Assembly: GCF_009938205.1 (NCBI RefSeq)
Contig: NZ_AP019654.1
Span: 124,001 to 188,000 of the forward strand
Length of the DNA: 64,000 nt
Direction of reading: 5' to 3'
From: Vibrio panuliri
Lineage (GTDB): Bacteria; Pseudomonadota; Gammaproteobacteria; Enterobacterales; Vibrionaceae
Under the pieces are notes generated by a model. That model saw nothing but the letters and a program-made list of their open reading frames with translations, ran no database searches and was not told the DNA's origin. This document shows, one piece after another, positions 19,268 to 27,762 of the stretch. How positions within the stretch are numbered: the stretch's first letter is position 1; each line of letters opens with the position of its first letter. The translations under genes and the position numbers were made by a program.

Positions 19268-19766
19268 GTGGAACTTTGCTCAAGCAATTGGCATGGTCGC
19301 TTTTGCAATTGGTGCGACGGCATTTTTGCATAGTGATGGACGCAGGTTCCGCCTGCATCTGATGCTATTTCAACTCGTGCTTTGTAGTCACTTCGTCATG
19401 ATGGGCGCGCTGGTGGCTGCATTCGGTTGTGGGATTAGTGCCATTCGAAGCTATGCATCCACCAAGACCCAGTCGACAGGGGTGATGCTATTTTTTATCG
19501 CTATGCTTTGGATTATGGGACTTCCACAGCTTGAGTATAGCTATGAACTTTTGACCATATTTGGTTCATCAGTGGCAACTTGGGCGCTGTTTAAAACCCA
19601 AGGTATTCAGATGCGTTTGCTGGTGATGTTCAACTCTTTCTGTTGGGTGACGAATAACTTGTTGCTCGGCTCGATTGGTGGAAGCTTAATGGAGCTCACA
19701 TTCATTATTGTTAATAGCCTAACTATAGTGCGAATGTATCGGGCGCAGCGGCGAGCATCGGTGTAA
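19248..19766 (+). CDS. ygjV: YgjV family inner-membrane protein
   Basis: The ~172-residue protein has five to six hydrophobic segments. The N-terminal FAQAIGMVAFAIGATAFLH, the middle LFKTQGIQMRLLVMFNSFCWVTNNLLLGSIGGSLMELT and the end NSLTIVRMYR are the YgjV signature. The family function is unknown. The start is GTG 19248 or ATG 19251, just after GGAGAAC; either way it overlaps the end of the racemase-like gene, suggesting coupled expression. Confidence 0.8.
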   Translation: MMIALPEWNFAQAIGMVAFAIGATAFLHSDGRRFRLHLMLFQLVLCSHFVMMGALVAAFGCGISAIRSYASTKTQSTGVMLFFIAMLWIMGLPQLEYSYELLTIFGSSVATWALFKTQGIQMRLLVMFNSFCWVTNNLLLGSIGGSLMELTFIIVNSLTIVRMYRAQRRASV

Positions 19767-19786
19767 GTTTGGCAGTGTGGAAAAAC

Positions 19787-19814
19787 AAAACCGAGCGACA
19801 AGGCTCGGTTTTTG
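19787..19814. terminator. Bidirectional terminator
   Basis: AAAACCGAGC-GACAAG-GCTCGGTTTTTG is a strong hairpin with A/T tracts on both sides. It separates ygjV (plus) from the convergent gene at 19834 (minus). Confidence 0.93.
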
Positions 19815-19833
19815 TCAGTTGGCGGAAGCGATT

Positions 19834-20199
19834 TTAAATTGCGACCAATTTACCATCGACGCCATGCATTGCAGGCACCCAAGCGAGACGGTCGGTCGAC
19901 ATTTTTTGACCACAAGGCATTTTGATATGGTTTACTAGCCAAACCACGCAGCCATTTTCTAAGTTAAACAACACACGCACTTGTGAGTAAAGATCACCAT
20001 CATCATAGGCTTCTGAAACTGGCATCGCAGCGCCTTGCCAAGCCTCAAGCAGAGTTTCGAGTGGCCAATCAACACTTAAACCAATCACTTCTGGCTCAAC
20101 ATCTTTAACAATGCGCATTTCAATTCGCGCGTGCTGCCCTTCGTTTTCGAGTGCGATTTGATGAGGAATATTGCTATCTTTCCAACTTAAAGTTTGCAT
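19834..20199 (-). CDS. Hypothetical protein
   Basis: The 121-residue protein begins MQTLSWKDSNIPHQIALENE at an ATG with a strong GGAGG seven bases upstream. It is soluble with mixed alpha/beta character and contains SVDWPLETLLEAWQG and VWLVNHIKMPCGQ. I do not recognise a family. It starts two bases beyond the stop of the YhcH-family gene, so the two are almost certainly one operon and may act on the same small molecule. Confidence 0.6.
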   Translation of the reverse strand: MQTLSWKDSNIPHQIALENEGQHARIEMRIVKDVEPEVIGLSVDWPLETLLEAWQGAAMPVSEAYDDGDLYSQVRVLFNLENGCVVWLVNHIKMPCGQKMSTDRLAWVPAMHGVDGKLVAI

Positions 20200-20201
20200 G
20201 G

Positions 20202-20672
20202 TTACGCCTCCAACCAATCATTAGCGACTTTGATTATTGCTTTGCGTACTGGCATCGGTTGGTTAATTGCCACCAATGGTCGGTGCGGCTGAGCGACATT
20301 GAAAATAATAAAATCACCGGGATTGAGGTCGGTAAATTGCTCGTTGACAATATCTTCACTAAACGCGATATCTTTTGCTTCTAAGAGATCTTCAGCAATG
20401 GTTTGGAATGGTTGTAGGCTGTAACCGAAGCGCTCTTCACCTGCGAGCAGGATTTGCACATCAACATACTTACGGTGACATTCAGAGCGACGTTCGTTAA
20501 GTCGCTGAGTGTTGTCATCCACCACAAAGAAAAATACGTCTTCTCCCTCAAGTGGGTAGCGACCATTTTCTACATTTTCATTAATGCGCTGCTTTACTTG
20601 TTGGATAACACTGAGCAGCTTATTCGGTAGGTGCTGGTAACTATCCAGCTCAGACAGGTTGCCTTGAAACAC
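20202..20672 (-). CDS. YhcH/YjgK/YiaL (EbgC-like) family protein
   Basis: The ~156-residue cupin-like protein has the signatures NGRYPLEGEDVFFFVVD, ERRSECHRKYVDVQILLAGEE and NPGDFIIFNVAQPHRP, with the histidine/acid residues thought to bind metal. Members accompany sugar catabolism genes (sialate, xylulose, ebg), where roles in anomer or aldose handling have been proposed. I place the start at the GTG at 20672 (VFQGNLSELD) because GAGG lies six bases upstream and family members begin at this point; an ATG seven codons upstream is possible. Confidence 0.75.
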   Translation of the reverse strand: MFQGNLSELDSYQHLPNKLLSVIQQVKQRINENVENGRYPLEGEDVFFFVVDDNTQRLNERRSECHRKYVDVQILLAGEERFGYSLQPFQTIAEDLLEAKDIAFSEDIVNEQFTDLNPGDFIIFNVAQPHRPLVAINQPMPVRKAIIKVANDWLEA

Positions 20673-21017
20673 TAAATACCTCAATAACCACATAGGCGGT
20701 GGTGTTATAAAGGCTAATTATAAAATGCTCAGCAATATCGGTAGATGAGTTTCTGCAAGGAAGGAGAAGCGGATCAAAAATTAGTTTTGACCTTCAAGCC
20801 ACGATTGGCGCTCTCTTACTTAAAAACAAGGCGTGATAAGCGATTCCGCGTTACTCAGTACTTGGCGTTTAATGACGCTTAGAGTTTCATCATGTTGTTG
20901 TCACCATAAGTGTATTCAATATATTTCCTCTTCAAATACTATTTGCTAAATAAAAAACATATGCAGCCGATAGAGTAATTGTTCACGTAGTTCGTGGTCT
21001 ATGAGGCTCATCTGGGA
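20673..21017. other. Intergenic region upstream of the orphan flagellin
   Basis: This ~345-bp gap holds the start region of the minus-strand YhcH operon and the sigma-28 promoter of the flagellin at 20947-20973. I see no coding sequence or repeat in the rest. Confidence 0.6.
20947..20973 (+). promoter_or_regulatory. Sigma-28 (FliA) promoter of the orphan flagellin
   Basis: TAAATAAA, an 11-base spacer, and GCCGATAG match the FliA consensus TAAAGTTT-N11-GCCGATAA, with the correct spacing and 7 of 8 bases in the -10 box. The start codon at 21018 lies about 45 bp downstream, a suitable leader length. Confidence 0.88.
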
Positions 21018-22244
21018 ATGTTAAGTGTTAATACAAACATCGCTGCTATGAAGGGTTCACAAGGTTTGCACCGAGTAACCAACAGTCAATCGGTTTCTAT
21101 GGAGCGCTTGTCGTCAGGTAAGAAGATTAATCACGCCAAAGATGATGCTACTGGTCTTCAGATTTCTAATCGATTACTCGCCCAGAGTCGTGGGATGGAT
21201 GTGGCTATTCGAAACGCGAATGATGGCATATCTATGTTGCAAACGGCCGAAGGTGCGATGAATGAATATACCGAGAACCTGACTCGTATGCGCGACCTTA
21301 CACTAAGATATGCCAATGGTTCTTTGGCAAAAGAAGACAGATTAGCGATTCAGCAAGAATACGGTGCATTAAAGGATGAGTTAAATCGAATCACTCAAAC
21401 AACTAGCTACTCAGGAGACAAATTACTGAACGGCAAAAATACCGAACGTGTTTTTCAAATTGGTGCCAGTTCAGGTCAGGCCATTAAGTTGAGTATGCCT
21501 TCTTTAGAAAAATTCCAAGAAACGGAAAAGCAAACAACGACAAAGATCACTAGGTTTCAGGCAGTCAAAAAGAACTTACTTGAGGATTGGAGATCGAATA
21601 CTGACTTTACGATTAATTTCGAAATATTTGAAGGTAACTATACATTGGATGGGAACGAGCACGTATCCATCGATCTCTCCAAAGGGTTATCACTTCACGA
21701 AGTCGTTGATGAAATAAACGATAAAGTTGGTAACAAGATGCGAGTTTTTATCGATGAGGAAGATCTATATTTTGATAATGGAAACCTGGCTTCCAAAGGA
21801 CCACGGCTAAGCTATTACGCATTAGCTGATAATCATCGGGTTTTGTACAGAGGTATTGACTCTGCGGGGTATTTCTATAGTCCATTTCGTTCTTCAGGAG
21901 GAGAGTGCGCATTTGATGTAGAGGAGGTGTCTTTCTATGAGATACCTGATTTGGGTAATGTATCAAGCACAGATGCGGTTCTTGAAAAATTGGATGGAGT
22001 ATTACATTTAGTTGATTCTGAGAGAGCTAAGTTAGGTGCGACTCAAAATCGGTTATTTCATGCAATAAACAACTTATCTCAATCCTCAGAGAATGTCGCT
22101 GCCAGCTATAGCCAAATTCGAGATACTGATTTTGCTAAGGAAACGACGAACCTGACTAAACAGTCAATTCTTAAGGAAGCAGAGATGGTTCTGCTTGCTC
22201 AAGCTAAGGATTCTCCTCGCAATGCACTTAGTCTTTTAAGCTGA
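21018..22244 (+). CDS. Orphan divergent flagellin
   Basis: The 408-residue protein has flagellin ends: N-terminal D0/D1 SVNTNIAAMKG, MERLSSGKKINHAKDDATGLQISNRLLAQSRGMDVAIRNANDGISMLQTAEGAM (about 2-86), and C-terminal SQIRDTDFAKETTNLTKQSIL...LLAQAKDSPRNALSLLS. The centre (about 165-330) is unlike the polar flagellins I know and contains several Tyr/Phe-rich stretches. It stands alone between yhcH-type and yicC genes, without chaperone or cap genes, but has its own FliA promoter. An in-frame GTG at 20994 is unlikely as start. It may be a minor filament subunit or a specialised flagellin. A weak hairpin lies at 22300-22321 after it. Confidence 0.88.
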   Translation: MLSVNTNIAAMKGSQGLHRVTNSQSVSMERLSSGKKINHAKDDATGLQISNRLLAQSRGMDVAIRNANDGISMLQTAEGAMNEYTENLTRMRDLTLRYANGSLAKEDRLAIQQEYGALKDELNRITQTTSYSGDKLLNGKNTERVFQIGASSGQAIKLSMPSLEKFQETEKQTTTKITRFQAVKKNLLEDWRSNTDFTINFEIFEGNYTLDGNEHVSIDLSKGLSLHEVVDEINDKVGNKMRVFIDEEDLYFDNGNLASKGPRLSYYALADNHRVLYRGIDSAGYFYSPFRSSGGECAFDVEEVSFYEIPDLGNVSSTDAVLEKLDGVLHLVDSERAKLGATQNRLFHAINNLSQSSENVAASYSQIRDTDFAKETTNLTKQSILKEAEMVLLAQAKDSPRNALSLLS

Positions 22245-22358
22245 ACCTTATTTGTTACGGATATCATCATTGATAGAACAGCAGCAGGAATAAGAATAAC
22301 AGCCTCGTAAAATAGAGGCTGCGTTGGTGTTTATGGCTCGCTGAAATTGCGCTAAGTC

Positions 22359-23225
22359 TTATTCTATATTCTGGATCTGTTCGCGCATTTGCTCGATCAG
22401 TACTTTTAACTCGACGCCTGATGCAGTGATGTCAGTACTGATAGACTTAGAAGCCAAAGTATTAGACTCTCGGTTGAACTCTTGCATCATAAAGTCGAGA
22501 CGACGACCAACGGAGCCACCTTTTTTCAAGATATTCGTGGTTTCTTTTACGTGTGAGTCTAGGCGGTCTAGCTCTTCTGCAACATCTGATTTTTGCGCAA
22601 GTAAGATCAGCTCTTGCTCCACTCGTGCCGCATCAAGCTCAATTTTTGCTTCTTCAAACTTGTTTAGTAGGCGTTCACGCTGCCAAGTTAGAATTTCTGG
22701 CATACGAGCGCGAACTTTAACCACTTCATCGGTAATCGCGGTTAGGCGCTGCTCGATAAGTGCTTTCATGTTGTCGCCTTCACGGCCACGAGCTTCGATA
22801 AACTCGCTCAATGCTTCATCAAAGCCACTCAGTAGATCTTTGTTTACCGCATCCATATCTTGCTCAGGGGTTTCCATTACGCCCGGCCATTGCATCACTT
22901 GGAATGGATTGATGCGGCTAAGTTCGCCAGTCATATGCATCACTTGTTCAGCGGCTTTGATTACTTGGCTTGCGAGAGTTTCATTGATAGTCAGTTCACC
23001 CTGAGCAGCAGGGTTTGCTTCAAAGCGTAAATGGCACTCAACTTTACCGCGAGCAAGGCGTTTACGAAAACGCTCACGCAGCACAGGTTCAAGACCGCGG
23101 AACTGTTCTGGTAGGCGGAAATAGGTTTCTAGGTAACGTTGGTTAACGCTACGGATTTCCCATACGGCAGTGCCCCAATCGCCTTTTAACTCTTTGCGAG
23201 AGTAAGCCGTCATACTGTAGATCAT
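22359..23225 (-). CDS. yicC: YicC family endoribonuclease
   Basis: This 288-residue protein begins MIYSMTAYSRKE and has the family end GRRLDFMMQEFNRESNTLASKS. YicC/YloC proteins are now described as endoribonucleases acting on RNA such as RyhB. Length and both domains are complete. It is divergent from rph with 171 bp between, the normal arrangement in Vibrio. Confidence 0.93.
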   Translation of the reverse strand: MIYSMTAYSRKELKGDWGTAVWEIRSVNQRYLETYFRLPEQFRGLEPVLRERFRKRLARGKVECHLRFEANPAAQGELTINETLASQVIKAAEQVMHMTGELSRINPFQVMQWPGVMETPEQDMDAVNKDLLSGFDEALSEFIEARGREGDNMKALIEQRLTAITDEVVKVRARMPEILTWQRERLLNKFEEAKIELDAARVEQELILLAQKSDVAEELDRLDSHVKETTNILKKGGSVGRRLDFMMQEFNRESNTLASKSISTDITASGVELKVLIEQMREQIQNIE

Positions 23226-23396
23226 CGAATTTTCCTGTCTATATATGCTGAAAATTAACCTTGAGATAGTAGCACAACTCCGAGCATTCTCGCTAAGTCG
23301 TTGAACTATTGCTGCTACACTCGCCAGCGCAAACCTTTTCCGTTATAATCTTGCTCCAACCAAAACGTCTCCCCCTACAAATAAAGGTAGATGCCC

Positions 23397-24113
23397 ATGC
23401 GCCCTAACGATCGCAAGGCGGATCAAGTTCGCCCAATTAAAATTACTCGTAACTACACCGCTTATGCAGAAGGCTCTGTTCTTGTGGAGTTTGGTAACAC
23501 CAAAGTACTTTGCAACGCATCCATTGAAGAAAATGTGCCTCGTTGGTTAAAAGGCCAAGGGAAAGGTTGGGTTACGGCTGAATATGGCATGCTACCTCGT
23601 GCAACTCACTCACGCACACGCCGTGAAGCGACCAATGGTCAGCAAGGTGGTCGTACGATGGAAATTCAACGTCTGATTGCTCGCAGTTTACGTGCAGTTG
23701 TTGATTTAAAAGCCATGGGTGAGTTTATGATCACCGTGGATTGTGACGTAATCCAAGCAGATGGCGGTACTCGTACAGCATCTATTTCTGGTGCAAGTGT
23801 GGCACTGGCTGACGCATTCCAGCACCTAATTGACAGCGGTAAGCTAAAGAACAACCCAATGAAAGGTCATGTTGCTGCGGTATCTGTGGGCATTTTGGGT
23901 GAAGATGTGCTGTGTGATTTGGAGTATGTTGAAGACTCAGCGGCTGATACCGACATGAACGTCGTGATGACTGAAGATGGTCGCATGATTGAAGTGCAAG
24001 GTACTGCAGAAGGTGAACCGTTTAGTCATGAGCAGTTGCTTGCGCTGCTAGAGTCAGCGAAGAAAGGCATTGCGGAAATTGTCGTAGCGCAGAAGACGGC
24101 GTTAGCCAATTAG
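23397..24113 (+). CDS. rph: Ribonuclease PH
   Basis: The 238-residue phosphorolytic 3'-5' exoribonuclease trims tRNA ends. It begins [20 protein letters not shown] and contains [15 protein letters not shown] with the phosphate-binding arginines, and [20 protein letters not shown] prefer the ATG at 23397 over 23391, since AAGG is then nine bases upstream and the protein starts as in relatives. Full length, with no C-terminal frameshift of the E. coli K-12 type. A TATAAT box is present at 23344-23349. Confidence 0.95.
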   Translation: MRPNDRKADQVRPIKITRNYTAYAEGSVLVEFGNTKVLCNASIEENVPRWLKGQGKGWVTAEYGMLPRATHSRTRREATNGQQGGRTMEIQRLIARSLRAVVDLKAMGEFMITVDCDVIQADGGTRTASISGASVALADAFQHLIDSGKLKNNPMKGHVAAVSVGILGEDVLCDLEYVEDSAADTDMNVVMTEDGRMIEVQGTAEGEPFSHEQLLALLESAKKGIAEIVVAQKTALAN

Positions 24114-24120
24114 TTTTGAG

Positions 24121-24152
24121 AAATAGCTTCCTTTATCGGAGGCTATTTTTTT
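24121..24152 (+). terminator. Terminator after rph
   Basis: AAATAGCTTCC-TTTATC-GGAGGCTATTT followed by further Ts (seven Ts in all) is a strong intrinsic terminator seven bases after the rph stop codon. Confidence 0.9.
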
Positions 24153-24172
24153 ACCTTTCTTGTATAAAACTC

Positions 24173-24257
24173 CACAGCGTTGTTCGCTGCAACTTTTCGA
24201 CCTAATCACATACTTGAGTATGCTCATCGGCACGAAAAGTCTGGCTGCCTAGCTGTG
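24173..24257. repeat. Candidate palindromic intergenic repeat (rph-pyrE)
   Basis: Three nested inverted pairs occur: CACAGC (24173) with GCTGTG (24252), ACTTTTCG (24192) with CGAAAAGT (24233), and CATACT with AGTATG around 24208-24221. The whole 85-bp unit can fold as one long imperfect hairpin. It resembles short palindromic elements scattered in Vibrio intergenic regions as far as I recall, but a second copy is not present in this window. Confidence 0.5.
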
Positions 24258-24402
24258 AAGCTTTCTACTGCAAAGGGTTAATTTTCAATGTCGTTACTAT
24301 GATGTCGTTGAAAATCATTAATGCGTAACTAAGTGAATGGTTACGACAGTTTTAAGTTGTAAACCATCTAGTGATAGGCACTAGAGTTTAATTAGAGAGT
24401 GG

Positions 24403-25047
24403 ATGATGAAAGCATACCAGCGTGAATTTATTGAATTTGCACTAGAGAAAGAAGTTTTAAAGTTTGGTGAGTTTACTTTGAAGTCAGGTCGCAAGAGTCC
24501 TTACTTTTTTAACGCTGGCTTGTTCAATACTGGTCGCGATTTGGCGCGTTTAGGCCGCTTCTATGCCGCAGCATTGGCGGATTCTGGTATTGAGTTTGAC
24601 GTATTGTTTGGTCCGGCATACAAGGGTATCCCAATTGCAACGACGACAGCGGTTGCTCTGGCAGACCACCACGACATTGATACGCCTTACTGCTTTAACC
24701 GCAAAGAAGCAAAAGATCACGGTGAAGGTGGCAACCTAGTAGGTAGCGCGTTAGAAGGCCGCATCATGTTAGTGGATGATGTGATTACCGCAGGCACTGC
24801 AATCCGTGAGTCTATGGAAATCATCCAAGCAAATGGTGCTGATTTAGCTGGCGTGTTGGTGGCAATCGATCGTCAGGAGAAAGGTAAAGGTGAGCTTTCT
24901 GCGATTCAAGAAGTGGAGCGAGACTTTGGTTGCGCAGTCATTTCGATCGTTAGTTTGACTGACCTGATCACTTTCCTCGAAGAGAAAGGCGATAACACTG
25001 AGCATCTAGAAGCAGTGAAAGCTTACCGTGCTGAATATGGCATTTAA
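24403..25047 (+). CDS. pyrE: Orotate phosphoribosyltransferase
   Basis: The 214-residue enzyme converts orotate and PRPP to OMP in pyrimidine synthesis. The PRPP-binding motif is [17 protein letters not shown] near residue 123, and [21 protein letters not shown] is the N-terminal family motif. The start is ATG 24403 or the adjacent ATG 24406, after GAGAGTGG. The 289-bp leader contains the terminator of rph and the palindromic repeat; I cannot identify an attenuator of the E. coli type with confidence. Confidence 0.95.
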   Translation: MMKAYQREFIEFALEKEVLKFGEFTLKSGRKSPYFFNAGLFNTGRDLARLGRFYAAALADSGIEFDVLFGPAYKGIPIATTTAVALADHHDIDTPYCFNRKEAKDHGEGGNLVGSALEGRIMLVDDVITAGTAIRESMEIIQANGADLAGVLVAIDRQEKGKGELSAIQEVERDFGCAVISIVSLTDLITFLEEKGDNTEHLEAVKAYRAEYGI

Positions 25048-25066
25048 TCTAGGCGCTTAAAATGAC

Positions 25067-25094
25067 AAAGGCTGAGCATTGCTCAGCCTTTTTT
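25067..25094. terminator. Bidirectional terminator pyrE / acyltransferase
   Basis: AAAGGCTGAGC-ATT-GCTCAGCCTTTTTT is a strong hairpin with A and T flanks between convergent genes. Confidence 0.93.
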
Positions 25095-25110
25095 ATGAGT
25101 AGTAATCTGC

Positions 25111-26103
25111 TTACTGATTATCTAAATCTCGATCGCCTTTATCCGAGTTGTCATAGATCTCACGGCCATCTCGTTGGGTTTTAAGTAGCGATAAGTTCCA
25201 CATGTATTGCTCAGGGCGTGGAGTGACTAAGTCTTCAATCGCTTTATTCATTGCACGAGCGTCTTGTTCTTCATCGCCTGTAGGGAAATTCTCTAGAGCA
25301 GGTAGAATATGGACTTCGTATTTACAGGTTTTATCATTGTAAGCAGGTAAAATAGGAACCACTTTGGCTTTCGATAGGCGAGCCATTTTGCCAAAGCCTT
25401 TGAGAGTGGCTTTTTCCGTCGCAAAGAATGGCACAAATACGGAATTAGCAGGACCAAAGTCTTCATCTGGTAGCCAGTAACCCACGTAGCCATCTTTAAT
25501 CGAGCGCACAAATGGTTTAACGCCAGCCTCACGCGCAAAAATACGACCGCCATATTGCATACGTTGGACCTGCATTAGCCAGTCAGCAATAGGGTTACGC
25601 TGCGGTTTCATAATCGTGGTGATTTTATAGCCTTGCGATGCCAGCATTACCGCTGGGTAGTCAACAGCCCAAGCATGTGGGGCAAGGATAATCACAGGCT
25701 CTCCAGCGTCGAGCAAAGGCAGCAGATTTTCTTCGCCAATCATTACGCCGCGATCACGGTTATGTTTGGTTGAACGTACAAGAAACTCAGAATAGCCCAG
25801 TAGATATTGAGCCGCTTTCACGAAGGTTTCTTCTAAGATGAACTGTCTTTCTTGGTCGGTTTTTTCTGGGAAGCAATACTTTAAGTTCACCCGTGCACGC
25901 CTAACAACGCGACCATTTTTTTGAATCACAAATCGAGTGAGCTTTCTTGCCAGTTTATCTCGCCAGCGCGCTGGCACAAATGCAACAAGCGCCGCAAGAA
26001 AAATGCCGATCCATGCTCCCCAGTGCTTGGGGTGCAGAAATGACCACTGAAAAGTTGGGTTGTGAATGTATTTATCAATACTATTTTTTTGAGTATCACT
26101 CAT
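25111..26103 (-). CDS. lpxN: Lipid A secondary acyltransferase, LpxM/LpxN type
   Basis: The 330-residue inner-membrane protein has an N-terminal anchor (about 28-46) and the acyltransferase motif HAWAVD (HX4D), followed by YWLPDEDFG. It adds the last secondary acyl chain to lipid A. Position next to pyrE and a second paralogue corresponds to V. cholerae VC0212, reported as LpxN, which transfers 3-hydroxylaurate; the symbol is by synteny. It starts 18 bp after the stop of the upstream paralogue. Confidence 0.85.
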   Translation of the reverse strand: MSDTQKNSIDKYIHNPTFQWSFLHPKHWGAWIGIFLAALVAFVPARWRDKLARKLTRFVIQKNGRVVRRARVNLKYCFPEKTDQERQFILEETFVKAAQYLLGYSEFLVRSTKHNRDRGVMIGEENLLPLLDAGEPVIILAPHAWAVDYPAVMLASQGYKITTIMKPQRNPIADWLMQVQRMQYGGRIFAREAGVKPFVRSIKDGYVGYWLPDEDFGPANSVFVPFFATEKATLKGFGKMARLSKAKVVPILPAYNDKTCKYEVHILPALENFPTGDEEQDARAMNKAIEDLVTPRPEQYMWNLSLLKTQRDGREIYDNSDKGDRDLDNQ

Positions 26104-26121
26104 AGCAGCAAAAACCTAAAT

Positions 26122-27072
26122 TTAGAGGTAGCGAGAGTTGGTTAGTGTTTCATCCGGCAGCGATTTAAAACGCTTATGTAGCCACATCCATTGTTCCGGT
26201 GCGCGCATGATAACTTCTTCAATATAATGGTTCATGTACGCAGCGGCGGCGGTTTCATCCTTTTGAGGATAGTCTAAGTCTACCCGTGTATTGGCGATAA
26301 TCTCGTACTTTCCTGCCGGGTTACGAAAACCCGAGCCAGTCACAATCGCACATTTGCTAGTGTAATGCAGAATGCTAGTGCCTGTAGTGGTGCAAGCTTC
26401 ATCAACCGCAAAGAACGGTACAAAGACAGATTTGTTGTGACCATAGTCTTGGTCTGGTAAGTAGAACAATCGCTCACCATCACGCAGTATCCGGATCATT
26501 TGCTTAAGGTCGCGGCGATAAATCAGTTGGTTGCCATTGCGAGTTCGTCCTCGATATTGGATAAACTCATAAGCAGGATTACTGTGAGGTCGGTAAGCCC
26601 CATAACCTGACAGACCTAACACACCAAAAGCGCGAGCGGTAATTTCTAAGTTGAGTGCGTGTACACAACAGAGCAGTACCCCTTTTCCTTCTGCATTTAA
26701 TGTCTGTAAAGTCTCAATATCTTTTGCAATAAGTATGCGCTTGAAGCGCCATGTCGGCCAGAACCAAGTGATGCCGGTTTCAATTAATGCCATGCCGGTA
26801 TTTTTGAAATTCTCGATCACTTTGGCGTCAACTTCTTCTGCGCTCATTTGTGGGAAGGCTAGCTCAAAGTTGCGACGAGCAATTGTTACCCGAGATTTAG
26901 CGAGCTTCATACCAAGTAACCCGAGCGCACGACCAAGCTTGAGCAATAGTGCATAGGGTAGCAAGTTAACCAGTAGCGCAAGCAGACCGAAGCCTAGCCA
27001 TACGCCCCAGTGTTTGGGGTGAAGTAAAGCGAGAGAAAACTCAGGCTTTTTAACGTGAGTTCTATTATTCAT
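26122..27072 (-). CDS. lpxL: Lipid A secondary acyltransferase, LpxL type
   Basis: This 316-residue paralogue has a membrane segment at about 27-47 and HALNLE (HX4E variant of the catalytic motif), then FYLPDQDYGHNKSVFVPFFA. It likely adds the first secondary acyl chain to Kdo2-lipid IVA. It corresponds by order to V. cholerae VC0213. It is five bases downstream of slmA on the same strand, so slmA, lpxL and lpxN form one operon. Confidence 0.87.
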   Translation of the reverse strand: MNNRTHVKKPEFSLALLHPKHWGVWLGFGLLALLVNLLPYALLLKLGRALGLLGMKLAKSRVTIARRNFELAFPQMSAEEVDAKVIENFKNTGMALIETGITWFWPTWRFKRILIAKDIETLQTLNAEGKGVLLCCVHALNLEITARAFGVLGLSGYGAYRPHSNPAYEFIQYRGRTRNGNQLIYRRDLKQMIRILRDGERLFYLPDQDYGHNKSVFVPFFAVDEACTTTGTSILHYTSKCAIVTGSGFRNPAGKYEIIANTRVDLDYPQKDETAAAAYMNHYIEEVIMRAPEQWMWLHKRFKSLPDETLTNSRYL

Positions 27073-27077
27073 ACAAT

Positions 27078-27668
27078 TTAAGCAATTTGTGCACTCAGTA
27101 GTGCCCAGTATTCATCAAAATTCGCTGTTGGCTGATATTTAAAATCAGAACGAACGAAACGGTTGAGGCTGCCTTCTACCTGTCCCAATAGTTGTGCCGC
27201 AAGAATGCGTTCATCGACGGGAAAAGACTTTCCTTCACGGAGCTTACGCTCGCGAAGAATCTGGCGTAGTGAGGTTTCAATGCGTTCAAACAACTGGTTG
27301 ATGCGCTCGCGCAGACGTTCGTTTTCAAACATCAGTGCATGCCCGGAAAGAATTCGAGTTAGTCCTGGGTTTCTTTCTGCAAACACAAGAATTAATTGCA
27401 ATACCAGACGGATACGGGTCAAGGTATCTTTTTCTTCATCGAGGATACGGTTGATACGCGACATCAAAGATTCTTCGATAAACTCAATCAAACCTTCAAA
27501 CATACGAGCCTTACTCGGGAAGTGGCGATATAACGCTGCTTCAGAGACGCCGACTTGCTTTGCCAGCTTAGCCGTTGTGATGCGAGAAGCCCCTTCGTTG
27601 GACTCTAGCATTTCAGCGAGTGCTTGTAAGATCTCTTCTCGGCGATTGGTTTTTCGTGTTCCAGCCAT
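27078..27668 (-). CDS. slmA: Nucleoid occlusion factor SlmA
   Basis: The 196-residue TetR-fold protein binds DNA and FtsZ to prevent septation over the nucleoid. The helix-turn-helix is at about 28-55 ([29 protein letters not shown]). The N-terminus [21 protein letters not shown] is characteristic. AAGGAAG lies upstream of the ATG. Synteny with coaBC and pyrE is conserved among gammaproteobacteria. Confidence 0.95.
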   Translation of the reverse strand: MAGTRKTNRREEILQALAEMLESNEGASRITTAKLAKQVGVSEAALYRHFPSKARMFEGLIEFIEESLMSRINRILDEEKDTLTRIRLVLQLILVFAERNPGLTRILSGHALMFENERLRERINQLFERIETSLRQILRERKLREGKSFPVDERILAAQLLGQVEGSLNRFVRSDFKYQPTANFDEYWALLSAQIA

Positions 27669-27762
27669 GAACGCTTCCTTTTGTTACCACTTATAGCAAA
27701 GAAATATGGCCCCCGCTTGTGATAAAGCGGGGAGATTAGCTCAAAAAAATAAGAAATTGTGA

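Noticed and set aside
20700..20946. Possible integron attC/VCR-like or decayed gene upstream of the flagellin
   Set aside because: Short GC-rich words occur but no core sites, no paired arms of attC and no open frame with homology.
20994..21017. Longer flagellin start at a GTG
   Set aside because: Flagellins begin directly at the D0 helix (SVNTN...), and the eight extra residues do not match.
22426..23004. 192-codon plus-strand frame opposite yicC
   Set aside because: Serine- and arginine-rich shadow of a conserved gene, with no homology I can recognise.
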